A DNA stretch of 64,000 bases, from the NCBI GenBank assembly GCA_036873755.1, contig JAVTVY010018742.1:1-64000 (forward strand), written 5' to 3'. Positions within the stretch are counted from its first letter, which is position 1. Every line of letters starts with the position of its first letter. The stretch is from Hanleya hanleyi. Lineage: Eukaryota; Mollusca; Polyplacophora; Lepidopleurida; Hanleyidae. This document shows, in pieces, positions 24,184 to 36,206 of the stretch. Below the pieces are notes generated by a model. The model had not been told where the DNA came from, made no database searches, and was given only the letters and a program-made list of their open reading frames with translations. A program made the position numbers and the translations under genes.

Positions 24184-24693
24184 ATGCCAGCGAAGAAGCG
24201 ATGTAAGATTGTACAAGATGACAGTCTGCAACCATCTACGTCGACAGTCGACCATCACCATATGGATTGGAGCCGTTGTGCCCTGTGCCAAGTACATTCA
24301 TCAGAAGTGCTCCACTGCCCAGCAAGGTTGAAGAGGACAGATGATGGAGCTCGGTATGACCGCATGGGTGACATTTTAACAAAGTTCCGAGACTTAGGCG
24401 GACAGCCCATTTCTGTGGACATAGCTCTGTTAGATGATGGCGATGGAATCTCTCAGACACTTGCCAAATATAGTGCCCAGTGGCACACATCTTGCCGTTT
24501 GAAATGTTCTTCAAGTCGACTGGCACGACTAGAGTCGCGAACAATACCTCCATGTGAAGGTGACACCCGAGATCGCCCTTACACGCGGCGCCATGTTGCA
24601 TGCGAAGATGTAACATCAAAAGGGGACACATGTTTCCTCTGTGACGAAGGTGCAACAGAGTGCCCCTCTGCACGATGTTTGGCACGTGTCTGA
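24184..24693 (+). pseudogene. Zinc-finger-like gene fragment on foldback arms
   Basis: A 170-codon frame starts after a plausible splice acceptor (TTCTCTTCTTGCAG). It contains DWSRCALCQ, a conserved-looking LDDGDGISQT, W-H-x2-C and, in the spacer, TCFLCDEG. The cysteine/histidine spacing suggests zinc binding. Proteins opening with a DW-x-C-x-LCQ motif and this LD-GDGI segment are, as I recall, common in invertebrate mobile-element-linked families, but I cannot name the family. The first ~100 codons are repeated in reverse on the right arm (to about 24945), and the frame runs out where the palindrome folds back, so the C-terminal part is lost. It is probably cargo captured by the foldback. 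Confidence 0.5.
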
Positions 24694-27260
24694 GAGATTC
24701 CATCGCCATCATCTAACAGAGTTATGTCCACAGAAATTGGCTGTTCGCCTAAGTCTTGGAACTTTGTTAAAATGTCACCCACGCGGTTTTACCCAGCCCC
24801 ATCATCTGTCCTCTTCGACCTTGCTGGGCAGTGGAGCACTTCTGATGAATGTACTTGGCACAGGGCACAACGGCTCCAATCCATATGGTGATGGCCGGCT
24901 GTCGACGTAGATGGTTGCAGACTGTCATCTTGTACAATCTTACATCGCTTCTTCGCTGGCTGCTGGTGGTTCTAATCAGTCATCTGCAAGAAGAGAAACA
25001 CAGATTTATTTGTCATAATAATATGTTGTTTTGGTTTGCTTGATTGTGGCGTTTCTTGATGGCGTATCTATGTTGGTTTTCGATGCGGTTTGGTATTGGA
25101 AGCCTTATATCTGGGGAAATAATAATAATGTTCATATAATGATATTTGCTTAGGGGATCGGACAAATTCTGGGTTTTGTTCATAAACTGCAGCTATTTCG
25201 CATGCATTCGTATATAATTATGATTGCAATGCATTTCTGTCGAATGCCCGATTATTTGTGTTTATGAAAACATATAGAAAATAACATTGCATTCAGATAT
25301 GTATGTTCTTAAGTGACTACGATATGGTACTTCTTGTTATGCGTGAATCGTATGAACACAATCTTTGATGTTCACACATATAGCTGATATTGCACAAAAT
25401 AGTAATGACACTGTATCTTAAATTGTTTAGTGTCTACTGATCATCAAATTGATCACATATGGACTTGTTAATATAGATATTCTGAACGCATGTCTTGAAG
25501 TTATAAAATATGATAAATTGTCATATTCCTGCATCAGCAATGACTTCCGTTTGTACGAAAACATATAAAACAACATTTTATTCATGTTTTGTGACATGTA
25601 TTCAAGGAGATATGCCGTTTAATAAATTTTCACGACGCACATGGTGGCCATCTTGGATTTTCTCAGTTCACGGGCATAACAGAAAAAATTGAGCTTGGCC
25701 CTATATCTGGAATCATTAAGTACCTTCTGATCATCAACTGTGCCAATTTTGGTGCTTTTATCGTTACTTTTTTCGTACTTATATCGCCCAAAACCGGCCG
25801 GCACCGTAGATACCCATAACGGCCGAAACCGGCTGCAATTGACCACCACGTAAAAAAATCGCCGCACAGTAAAATGTTCGTCAAGTGAGGGTCGTCGGTA
25901 GTCCACATCGTTGGACAAGGAAATAGTCGACAATATACCTTCAAATTTTATTGTAAATCATGCAATAAACGTATAACAAGTTTATTTTATTGAAGACGTA
26001 CGTACATGTACCGTGTGGTGAAAATTGAGAAAATCGGCGAAGAATTTGCCGTTTTTTGACCATTTTCAACGCTATCAAAATCCCATTTCCGGCGGTAGAA
26101 TGTTAGAGATATTGGTCTCATATTAAAGGTCATTTCCGGCTCTTTCGATCTATGATGAGTGATTTGATTGGATAGGATTGAATAACGAAGGATTTGATTG
26201 GATAGAGATGTCATCATCCAACCTGTAACCATCTCGGTCATCTATACGTGGTAAGACTGACCCTGGGATCGTGTGTATCCATTTCAGACTACTTTTGGCA
26301 ATGGAAGAGGGAATTTCTAGAAATCAATACCACGTGACTTCGTCAGCCAATCAGCTAAAGTCTACCGACATAACCCCAACGTAACCCACCATTTTCGAGT
26401 CATGTGATGATCTACTTGTTCGAAATTACAGATCTACCACACCTCTTGGATGATACGAAAGTTATACATACCTATATATTTTGTAAGCCCAGGCAATATC
26501 TGTTTCCGAGGTATGTATGAAAACCTGTAATTTATCTGAGTTTTCGAGTCTGTTCTCCGCCGGATGAAGGCCGAACAGAATCCGGTAAAACACCGGATAT
26601 CGCTCCGCGATAATGGAGACACACGATTCGCAATTAAGCCATCTTATGGATGGCGAAGTGTACGCAAATGGTCATCATCGTGACCAAATTGACCTCAACC
26701 GGGCTCTGTCAGTATCGCGAAGCCGATTAGTTGAGAATGCGGTCATCGTGTGAGACAATTGGCCCGCGATTGGCCGGATGTGTGTCTGTGTGTGGGTGCT
26801 CAGTGCGTCGGAAAGAAAATGGCGCAGTTGGAAAGTTTAGCGAGCCGACTGTTGGGTTTACAATAGAAATAAAGCGTTCCTCGGATTTATATGTCGGATT
26901 AAAACCCACAGGAATGATGTACTGGTATTCGATCGTCCGGTTGAAATGGGCGATCGTGATGAGATTTTTTTATGGAAACTCTCATTTGGCTGGGACATAC
27001 TAACGCACGGTATGTTGCCGAAATCAATTTTTTTGTTTGTTTATTTATTTTTTTCGCCTGGTCTGATTCTATTTTAGACACAAATGGGCAAATATTTTGA
27101 AGACAGATTAATTAAAGGATGGGCTTTCTGAAAATATATATATTTAGCGGGGTTTCAATCAAGCTACATGCAAATATCTTGCTTCAAAAAAGAGGGTCCA
27201 TAACCTGGGACGAATATAGAAGGGATATGAAACGTACCCCGACATCAAAGGCGCCGCCGC

Positions 27261-27441
27261 ATGCTCACGTTGAACGTATGTCTCGGGCGTGAGCCTGACG
27301 AGATTCTGCGAGACATTATATACCGCCATTGCTTTCACTTCTTCACATCACCTAATTTTCGTCACGAATTCATTCCAGACTTTACCAGATTTATAGACGT
27401 TCTTCTGCAGCAATTGACATCAGATTATTTCATCGAGACAG
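27261..27441 (+). CDS. Possible 5' exon of the P-like transposon gene
   Basis: A frame starting at ATG 27261, about 56 bp inside the left TIR and after a short CpG-rich stretch (GCGCCGCCGC), runs through LREPD-like, IYRHCFHFF and FTRFIDVLLQQL segments to a good donor (GAGACAG then GTAATA) at 27441. The coding look and promoter-like position suggest the first exon of the plus-strand gene. Its end phase (1) does not fit directly onto the block starting near 29302, so another exon or a different junction would be needed. No family recognised. It could also be a chance frame. Confidence 0.35.
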
Positions 27442-29300
27442 GTAATATTTCGAGAGAAGAAACTTTTGAGGGATTTTCATCGAAAAGATGCATATTTTCA
27501 TGACAAGTTAACTTTCGACCGCTCTGCGCTGCCGATAAGTTACTGAGTGATGGAGCGGGAAGGAAAACTCATTTTTTCATTCTTTGTGATCAAACTTCTC
27601 ATTTATCTCAATCTTTGAAGTATATCTGTGCTAACTTTTACAAAATATGCAAGCATGTCATTGACAGTACGCAAAATGTTTAAATTTTCTATTTTCGTTT
27701 TTGTAAATAATTGCTCGTGAAAATGCCAAATGTCTAGAATTCTGAAGAAATCTCACAATTCTTGTACGTTTTTGTGATTGAACTACTCTTTTGGGTCACT
27801 TGTTTTTTTAGATTTTTTTTCTCTATGAACTAGTTTTGTTTGTTGTCGTTTGCATGATGTATTCCTTTTGCCACTCGTTAAGCTATAAAGAAACTTTTTT
27901 GGTCACCAATCTTGGCCTAAATTGAGTGGACTGGCGTTCACGTTAACGGAGCCTAGTTGACAAGCACGTGTATTCGCCCAGCATTGGACAGAGAAACAGG
28001 GCAGGACTCGCAGTGAAGCGAACGCTGTTGTCCCTGCCTGACGCCTTTGCCTCCACCGGCGCAGTTAAAATTCTGAAATGTCTATGCTTCTTGTTAGAAG
28101 AATTAGGCTGCCACTCAAACAGTAATTGAATGAATGTAGTTTATTTAATACTTTAATACTTTCCAGCAGCTGCTTTTTTGGTCCATGGCTGGATTTCCCA
28201 CATTAGATTAATTCTTTTTTTGTTTTATACACTGATGTTGTTGTAGTTTATTTATCATCTCCTCAGATCAGACCACTTATATGAATTATTAATGTATATT
28301 ATATCCTTTGTCATATTGTTTTCAGTTGTGCCTGAGCCTAAAGAACAATTAAAATAACACATACTTGGTGCTAACCGTAAACTGGTGACATCAACAGGTC
28401 AGTATTGAAATGGCATTTCAATTGTTTCATAGTACACATTATTTGGCATAATGTTGTTGTAAGATGATAGATGTCACCCCTGGCACAATACATTCCATCC
28501 AAAATATTGCCAAGAGACTGCTCTAATATGCTTAGTAAATATATATTAATAGTGACATTTTGTGAACACTTTGTGGCAATCTACAATACATTTTGAGACC
28601 AATATAATTACATTGGCTATTATATTTGTCACAGATAGAAGATAAAGAAAATAAGAAATTGCCAAAAAAAAAATTTGTGAACAAACATATTTGTACATGT
28701 ATATTACCACTTTACAAGCTATGCATTCACAATGATTCTGTCAGTCTGATCACATCAGTATTGAAACCATTTTCACTGGTCTGCCGTGAAATTTGAATAC
28801 CCAATAAAATCAAGTCCTCCTACAGTTAGATTTAGTGTAATAAATGTAATCAACCTCAAAATTTGGTACTAGGATTTTCCAAATTCAAATTCAGTTCCAT
28901 ATTATAACCTGGGACATATTGACCTTCACGTATTGGGACAAAATAACCTACACATTTAACAACCTCAATGAAGCTACACGGCTCAGTTTGGCTCAATCGA
29001 GCTAAAATAGCTCAATCTATTCAACAACAAAATGTGTGAATAAATATTCCGTGAAATCTTTCAGTTCTCAAATTCAATCATGTGAATTGATTGTCCCAGT
29101 GAAATGCATCTATACCTAAATTCCAGAGATAATTGGAAATCTCCCATTCTCTTGTTTTTGAAGCGCTTGATAATGATTGAGCTATTGTAGCTCTATGAGG
29201 CTTGACTACATGTAACAAAATCTGTCCTGTCACACTTTTCATTCAACAATGCAACTTAATGAGACTGGAATTAGCATCCTAAAATTTATTTTTTCATTTC
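27442..29300. other. AT-rich interior of the P-like transposon, no gene seen
   Basis: Probably intronic between the possible first exon and the transposase block. It contains no recognisable exon. A CpG-rich patch near 27940-28060 (GCACGTGTATTCGCCC) stands out from the AT-rich surroundings. Confidence 0.35.
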
Positions 29301-29388
29301 AGGCAGTCATCATGCCTAAAAAAAATCGGCGTTCTATGGGACAGCACCGGAAGCATGACAACTGGAGATCAAAGAAAAAATTGCCGGT

Positions 29389-32300
29389 ATGGGGGCTCCC
29401 ATGACAGACCATACATACTGTGGTCAGAAATCTACAGGACGCACGATAGAAGATGACGAAAGCTGTCGATGGTTCTTTGATGTTGAAGATCAGCAGATTG
29501 TATGCTCCACAACTGAACTCAGTGATCACGATGGCCATACAGCAGATGAATTCTTTTTAATCCTGGATAATATTCGGCCTATCCAGTATGACCCCATTAC
29601 CATAGAGGTTGACTTTCTGTACCAGTCACTTGTGAAGCAGAAATTCGACCTTCTCCGATCTCAACTCAAAGAAGACCCACTGCCTGGATTTGACCTGATT
29701 TCTTCCTGCCATGGCATTCGATTGGTGCAGCACTATACAGAAGACATTTCTACTGTGAAAATGAGTGTAAGCATCAATTCTAACTTTACTGCTCGTCTTC
29801 TTGTTCACAACATGGAGATAAGTCCTGATCACGATGTATGGCTTGGTTTGCCCAAATACTTTGATACTGTCTCTGACGTGTGCAAACTAACTTCCAAGTT
29901 GAATGGATATTCTGTTTGTGTTGGGAACCCAGATGAGAAGTTCCAAGATTTGGTCCCACAAGGATCAGGCCAAACTGAGCAAGGCAACTTAAAGGTGAAA
30001 TGCAAAGGTTTTTAAATTCTCCTTTTCACATTTTATATAGGTTGAATAATGATAGAAATACCAATCTATCTACTTCACTTGGTTAAATTGGAATTATATT
30101 GTCTGCTAGAATCTTTTTGAAAGTTGGTACACCTAGCACAGCTGAATTCAGATTTGCAAAACGCCATCGCTTATCTTTCCTTGATTGTGACGTCACGTCA
30201 GACCAGCCGCCCGGAGACTGAACGTTACAAGTATTGACGCCCCGGCCAGATGGTCTGATGTGACGTCACAAGCGAACGTAAAACAAGGGCAGATAAGCGA
30301 TGCGGATTTCATTTCTGAAATCGGCCGGGCTTGAGATGACAACTTTGAAGCACTTTTCAAAAGCTACCAGGAGACAAAATACTTAAAATAAAACCAACCA
30401 GAGTATTTGGGCTGATATTTCCATCATTAACTAGCTCGAGAAGAATATAAATAGGGAAATATGAAAACCTTTGCATTTCACCTTTAAGGATAGCTGCCTA
30501 CAGGGAAGGCGAGATGGGTGCATTCGGATGTGGAATTCGCTATCAATCGACAATTCGTGCCATTGGATGCAACATGTTATGTGAGGGTACACGATGTGGA
30601 AATTGCAGTTGATATAGTGGGACTTTAAGGAAACTGGCGTCCAGAGATGTGGAGAAAGTGTCGCAAAAGCCCACTGACTCTGTGACAAATACCTTTAATT
30701 TGATGTCTTCGTCTAAACCATTGAGTACAATGACACGAGAAGAACTGATCTTGAAGTGTCGAGAACTGAAATATTCAAACGTATCACTGGAAAGAACTGT
30801 AGATAAGATGAAACGGTCCATAAAAAAACGGATTGAATCAGCAGAAACTGTTGATGAATTCACCGCTGCAGACCTGACCTCCATCATGACTTCAAAAAAT
30901 GAAGAAATTCAAACTGCTTTTCCTGACCCATCATCATACCAGCGTTTGTTCTGGGATGAACAGATGAAATACATCAAACAAAAGGATGCTCGAACAATGA
31001 GATGGCACCCTATGATGATCAAATGGTGCTTGCATTTGCAGAGTAAGTCTGCGACAGCATATGAATCTTTACGGGAAAGTGGTTTCATCAAACTCCCAAG
31101 TTCCAGGACATTATTTGACTGCAGTCATTTCACGAAAAGTGGGACTGGATTTCTTCCCGATATTGTGGATCACCTGAAAAATGAGCTAAAGCTGAAAAAA
31201 TTGGATGAAGACTGGCAAAAGTATGCAGGTATTCTTTTCGATGAAATGAAGATCAAGGGAGACCTGGTGTATGATAAACATTCTGGTGATATAGTTGGAT
31301 TCATCAACTTGGACAACATTGGGAATGACCTGATAGAACTTGAGAACTCTCAGTCTCAGAAGGAAATGGAAAGTGCAAGCCATGTGCTGGTCTTAATGGT
31401 TCGGGGGGTCGCAAATGGGCTAAAATATCCAGTTGCACACTTCTCGACAAACAGCATAACATCCGAGTTCATCTTCCCCATCGTGCAGCAGGCTATTGAA
31501 ATCTTAGAGATAGACTGCGAATTGAAGGTTCTCTTCGTCACGTGTGATGGGGCTTCCGCTAACCGAAGATTCTTCAAACTACACAAATTACCTACTGAAG
31601 TGATGGACAGTGTGGTATACTGTGCTATTAATCCATATGCTGTTGAAGAGCGATATATGTACTTCATTTCTGATGTTCCTCACTTGCTGAAAACTACAAG
31701 AAACTGTTTCGCCAATTCATGGTCACACAAGAAATCCAGAAAATTGTGGAACAATGGAGATATCACGTGGATGCATGTTGTTCGACTTTTTGAAGAACAC
31801 TGTAGTGGACTATATAGAGTAGTTCCAAAACTGTCTTTGTCTCATGTAAATTTGACTGCTTTTTCCTGCATGAAAGTTAACCTGGCTGCTCAGGTGTTAA
31901 GCAAAACAGTTGCATGTGCCTTAGAAACCCTCTATGGGGACAACACCGCTAAAACCGTCCAGTTGATCAGATATATGAACAAATTTTTTGACTGTCTGAA
32001 TACAAGAGATCTGATTGAGGCTCAAAGAAAGCGGAATCCAGACCTGGCACCTTATAGGTCTGTAGATGACGAGCGTCTCTCCTGGTTAATGAACGATTTC
32101 CTGTCATACTTCACGAAGTGGAAGGAAACAGTCACCTTGCGTGCGGGGGAATTCAGTAAGACCGAACGCAATGGGATGATGATCAGTCATCAAACATTGA
32201 CAGGGCTGGAAATTTCTGTGAAATCAATTGTCAGCAGTGTGAAATTTTTGCTGCAGCACAATGTGCCATTTGTACTGACAGAATGCTTTAATCAAGATCC

Positions 32301-32502
32301 CATAGAGCAGCATTTCGGAATTCACCGACAGAGATGTGGAGGAAATGATAACCCAACATTGTATGAATTCAATCATAATATGACTCGCCTTAGAGCTGTA
32401 GGTTCAGAAGCCTTAGCACCTGTACGTGGAAACACCAAACGTGGTGCAATTGCTAGAATGATTGATGACTCACCTGTGCCAAAAAGAAAAGCTAAGAAGT
32501 AA
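29389..32502 (+). pseudogene. P-element/THAP9-like transposase, disrupted
   Basis: Cut-and-paste transposase with an RNase H-like catalytic fold. The long frame (to 32502, 617 codons counted from 30649) shows RMWHP-like and LPSSRTLFD segments, LFDEMKIKGDL (D198), VTCDGASANRRFFKLH (D300), FISDVPHLLKTTRN, FSCMKVNLAAQVLSKTV and CFNQDPIEQHFG (D550, E553) followed by GGNDNPT. These are the landmarks of P/THAP9 transposases, and all acidic catalytic candidates are present. The upstream frame 29389-30015 is the N-terminal part: skipping the 491-bp MITE between the TTAA copies (29989 and 30484) puts both parts in one frame. One TGA remains (30610-30612), in a cysteine-rich patch. A basic start (ATG 29312, MPKKNRRSMGQHRK) lies in another frame, suggesting a further frameshift or splice. 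No THAP finger was recognised. Confidence 0.85.
29993..30483. mobile_element. TTAA-flanked MITE inside the transposase gene
   Basis: Perfect 20-bp TIR: AGGTGAAATGCAAAGGTTTT on the left and its complement on the right. TTAA flanks it at 29989-29992 and 30484-30487. The interior includes CpG-rich words (TGACGTCACGTCAGACC, then an inverted TGTGACGTCA) suggesting a second inner inverted repeat around 30188-30270. No coding capacity. TTAA targets occur in piggyBac and Kolobok elements. Confidence 0.85.
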
Positions 32503-32599
32503 TTTTTTACGTCGCGTTACGAAGTCTCCAAATTATGAGGTTTTGGACTTCGTAATTTGCCAATGATAATCCTACACAGGATTGATCTATATGGCAGTA

Positions 32600-32815
32600 A
32601 TCTCACATGGGACTGATGTTATTATCTGTACCAGCTAATCTATTCCAGACATTATTGTCTGTACCAGATCATCTATTCCAGACTTTATTGTCTGTACCGG
32701 ATCATCCAAGTCAGATGTTTAACGTCGTTATTGTCTGTACCACATAATCTGTCGGATGTTTTTGTCTGTACCAGATCATCCATGTCAGACATTGTCTATA
32801 CCAGATGTGCATGTG
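32600..32815 (+). repeat. ~42-bp tandem repeat 3' of the transposase
   Basis: About five diverged units share TTGTCTGTACCAGATCATC and TATTCCAGAC or GTCAGATG. It lies about 100 bp after the transposase stop codon, probably in its 3' untranslated region; a possible poly(A) signal (AATAAA) occurs near 33342. Confidence 0.7.
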
Positions 32816-34009
32816 TTCTTTGTGACATGAAATATTAATTATGGCTAAATTATTGCGGTTTAGACTTCATACTTTTCCAATGCTAATGCTTTTGTTAGGC
32901 AAAAATTAACATGTACACCTCTACATAGTCATAGAAAGTTTGCTGTACATGTATGCTTTCAATACTGCTGCTGGATGACCCCGCAAGGCAAGATGTTGAG
33001 GTTCTCAGAACGCTTGTTAGTAATTTTTTTACTATACATGTACACTGATAAACAATTTCTGTATCGATACCATTAAAGTCTTCAGGGTGCTGCTGATTTA
33101 GAAATTATTATGTTTTATATTCCATCTCGATGTCCAAACCTCCGACTCAATCTGACTGCTTCTCTCTTGCAGGAAACTAGCCTATGTTTATGTATACTGT
33201 GATTGTCTTTCTGAATTTGGTGCTATACTGTTATGGATATGGAATAGGTCTTTGGATTATGGACGCAGATATTCTTTAATGGACGACGGCTGAATTATGA
33301 ATAATGGACTAGACGCTTACATCATAAACCTGTACTGTGAATAAAACAATCAAAACAAGGTACACAGCTGGTCATCGCATCACTCATTTCTCATACCAGG
33401 GCGAGTTAATAAACAGAATGTGAAGCTTTTGTGATTTCAGCAATCAAAACATTAATATGCAGAAGGAGAATATTTATGGATGAGACAATGTATTCGTCAA
33501 ATTATGATCCAGTGATTCTGAGAGAAAACAGAAAACCAGTTTGAACAGGAAGTCACAAATTTGTAACTTATATTGTGCATACAGCAACATAAATACCTTC
33601 AAACATAAATATATAAATATTTTGACTGAGTGACTCTTTGAAAATAAGTCTTGCATGATAACTTACATGATTTGCAATGAGCACATGTATGTGTAAACTT
33701 ACAGGTTTTAGCAAATATTGTCGTGGAGCTATGAATAAAATAATACAATCACAATATTACATGTATACAATCTGGAATATGACCATAATGTGTGTACATC
33801 AGTCTCAAACAATATAACATAGATACATCTGCCTGTGCCATGATACATGTAAACAATGGAGTATTCCATCATAAAAATATGAACACAAATTCCTGGATAA
33901 AAGCACCAGTTTATATTCAAGTAACAGTCATAGATATCTATAAAGTCAACAAGTGGTATGTAGGTATACATAATCATCTTCATATCTGAAAAAGTTAATG
34001 AGCTAAAAT
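32816..34009. other. Non-coding space between convergent genes
   Basis: AT-rich DNA between the 3' ends of the transposase gene and the zinc-finger gene of the P-like transposon. Short frames here look random. Nothing else recognised. Confidence 0.4.
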
Positions 34010-36206
34010 TCACTTATTAATGATCTTCAGCCCTTTTCTTAGAGATGGCTCTGACTTTTTTGAGCATTTGGATTTTGTTCGGAAGTGTTTGGTTACAGCA
34101 AATCCTCTTACGGTTAGAAATTTGCTGATGATCATCTCCAACAAGGCATCTTTGACGCAGCCATAATCCGGCGAACACAATGTATCCCAGTAGTGACCCA
34201 CCATAAAAGCCTCCAATATTACACAACACAAGGCTATTCTATGGATAACAACTTCTTTACTGCTGTGGAGCTGACGTTTCGTTGGAGATACTTCCAACTT
34301 TTTCAAAGCTAATGATCTACATAGTACAGTTGAGGGTATTTATACAAGTGATAACAATATTGCCTCTGTTAATTTAACCTTATTCAGTGAATCCGTTCTC
34401 AACCGATCCAAATCGACATTCTTTCTCACAATCATCTCGAACTCTCGAATCAAAAGAAAAAAGTCATCACATGGTGAAGTCAGTCCTCCTCGGTCTACTT
34501 TTTGGGTCCATGCTGTACGTGTATTTCTTAACAAATGTCTTGTCACATTTATTGTTCGTCTTGATAATGGCATCTACAGCCATGACAGCCCCTCGAAGCT
34601 TAGACTGTTTTCTCTTGCACAGATATTTCATGCCTCGAAGAACATAGCCAGATATGTAAAACAGGACAGACTGGTCATTCTCAGAAAGTTCTTTCGCTTT
34701 TTCCACGCTGCATTTCTGGTGGTGCAATGACAGTGTGTGTACTACAGTCTCTAAAATCTGTCTGATGTGGCATGCTGTAAAGCGATGGATGGACGCATCT
34801 GTAGTGGCGATGTCGCCCAGAGCAGATCTAACTTTTTCGCGCAGGGCAGTTATCTTCGGTCGGATGGTTATAAACATACTATATGATGTGAACAGTTTCT
34901 CTCTTATTGTTGCACCTCCAAAATCGATGTACCTTCGCATTGAAACTATCTTCTCGAACTCTTCACAAAGTAGCATGTTCATATCATCTCGAGCTTTTTC
35001 TGCAACACTAAGAAGTGCATTGGCGACATTCACGACCTCGCCTCCAAATGATGATGATGATAGAGTCCTGAATGGTGATGTAGCAACACAAAGGAGTGCG
35101 GGGAGCAAGGCCAGGGTTATGATCTTCTTCATGTCAAAATCCTCATTGAGCTGCGGCTCTTTCCTTGGACATTCCGAACCTGGTTTCACCTTATTATCAG
35201 ATGCTAAAAAAAGACAGATAAAAACAAATTGAGTGAATGATGAAATTCAAAACAATCAGAACTTGTCACCTAAGTAACTACATGTAATCTGAACAACTTA
35301 ATTTTGAATAAGACCCCGAGATCAAATACAAATTAATTAAAAAAATGTTTTGTGACGAGTTCTGTAAAGATAGTAGAAGCAAAAATTCTACTGATTTTAT
35401 ACTGTGGTATATGATTGTGCAACATCTGTGATAAAACCATTCGAATATGATTTACACCTGGGACAAACAATGTCGAATAAATAAAATTGTCAGAACACAT
35501 TAAAATATGAAATAATGTTTTTCTTATTCTTGTCCTGATAAGAAGTTAATAGAATAATTGTTTTATTCTTGGCCAATTTATATGAATATTCAAATATTAA
35601 TAATTGATCATTCTTAATACTGTATTCCAGACCCCAACCAGTTGAAGAATTGTAAAATTAAAATAAATTATAATAAATAATATTTCTAACTTTTTTATTA
35701 TTCTTGGCCGATTCAGATGATTAATAAAATCATTAATTTTTTTTTCTTATTCTTGGCACATTCAATATATTCATAATTTTTTGTAATACCCAATTTTCTC
35801 AAAATTAGTATCAAGACGAACTAGATCTACAATTACCCAGAATTGAGGAATCTTCATGCACGGTTGTGACATGCTTTTTGAAGCCAGTGATCGTCTTGTA
35901 ATTCTTCTTGCACTTTGGACAAGCAAACTGCTCAGTTGTGCGGGTCTTCTTCACTCCCGTGGCCACCTTGGCCTCTTTAGTTTTTCTTTTCCGTGGGCTT
36001 TTGACGGGGCAATTCTCCTTGTCGACAGCATGATAATCAGTGTTGAGGTCGGCTTGTAAATTTGCGCTTTCTTCGTCGACTTCGCCTTCCTCTGCTGGGT
36101 CTATTTCCTCGTCAATTTCCCCTAAGAATTCTTCGTCGTCCTGTAGAATGTACTCCCATGGTATATCATCGTCATCCCATGACAGAAAATCTTTGTGTTT
36201 CGACAT
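34010..36206 (-). pseudogene. C2H2 zinc-finger transposon protein, second gene
   Basis: Exon 1 (36206 down to 35837) encodes an acidic start, MSKHKDFLSWDDDD, then basic PRKRKTKEAK and one C2H2 finger, CPKCKKNYKTITGFKKHVT ending TVH (C-x2-C-x12-H-x4-H). A donor CTGG/GTAATT and the acceptor TTTTTTTAG before 35203 are both phase 1, giving a 633-bp intron. Exon 2 continues with DFDMKKIITLALLPALL, a helical region, VLFYISGYVLRGMKYLCKRK, RGGLTSPCDDFFLLI and SKFLTVRGFAVTKHF, ending at 34012. YISGYV-R-L-C followed by RGGL-P resembles the C-terminal region seen in some P-like and other transposon proteins. Breaks: a one-base shift in the A-run near 34508 and an in-frame TAA at 34340-34342. It converges on the transposase gene. 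The product may be a DNA-binding partner; this is inferred. Confidence 0.7.

Larger units (their letters stand above)
17899..25757. mobile_element. Large foldback element with ~1.07-kb arms, interrupted
   Basis: The left arm (17899-18373 joined to 23864-24485) pairs with the right arm (about 24661-25757) over roughly 1.07 kb; the centre spacer is about 175 bp. Shared phrases include GTAGTCACTTA, GAACATACATATCTGAATGC and the whole first part of the reading frame at 24184. The intact right arm shows the uninterrupted sequence at the point where the left arm holds a 5.5-kb insertion. Without that insertion the element is about 2.4 kb. Its right end directly abuts the mutated left end of a piggyBac-like element (25768). 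Confidence 0.75.

Noticed and set aside
24236..24910. Minus-strand and second plus-strand frames in the foldback centre
   Set aside because: They are the inverted copy of the 24184 frame or its antisense, not separate genes.
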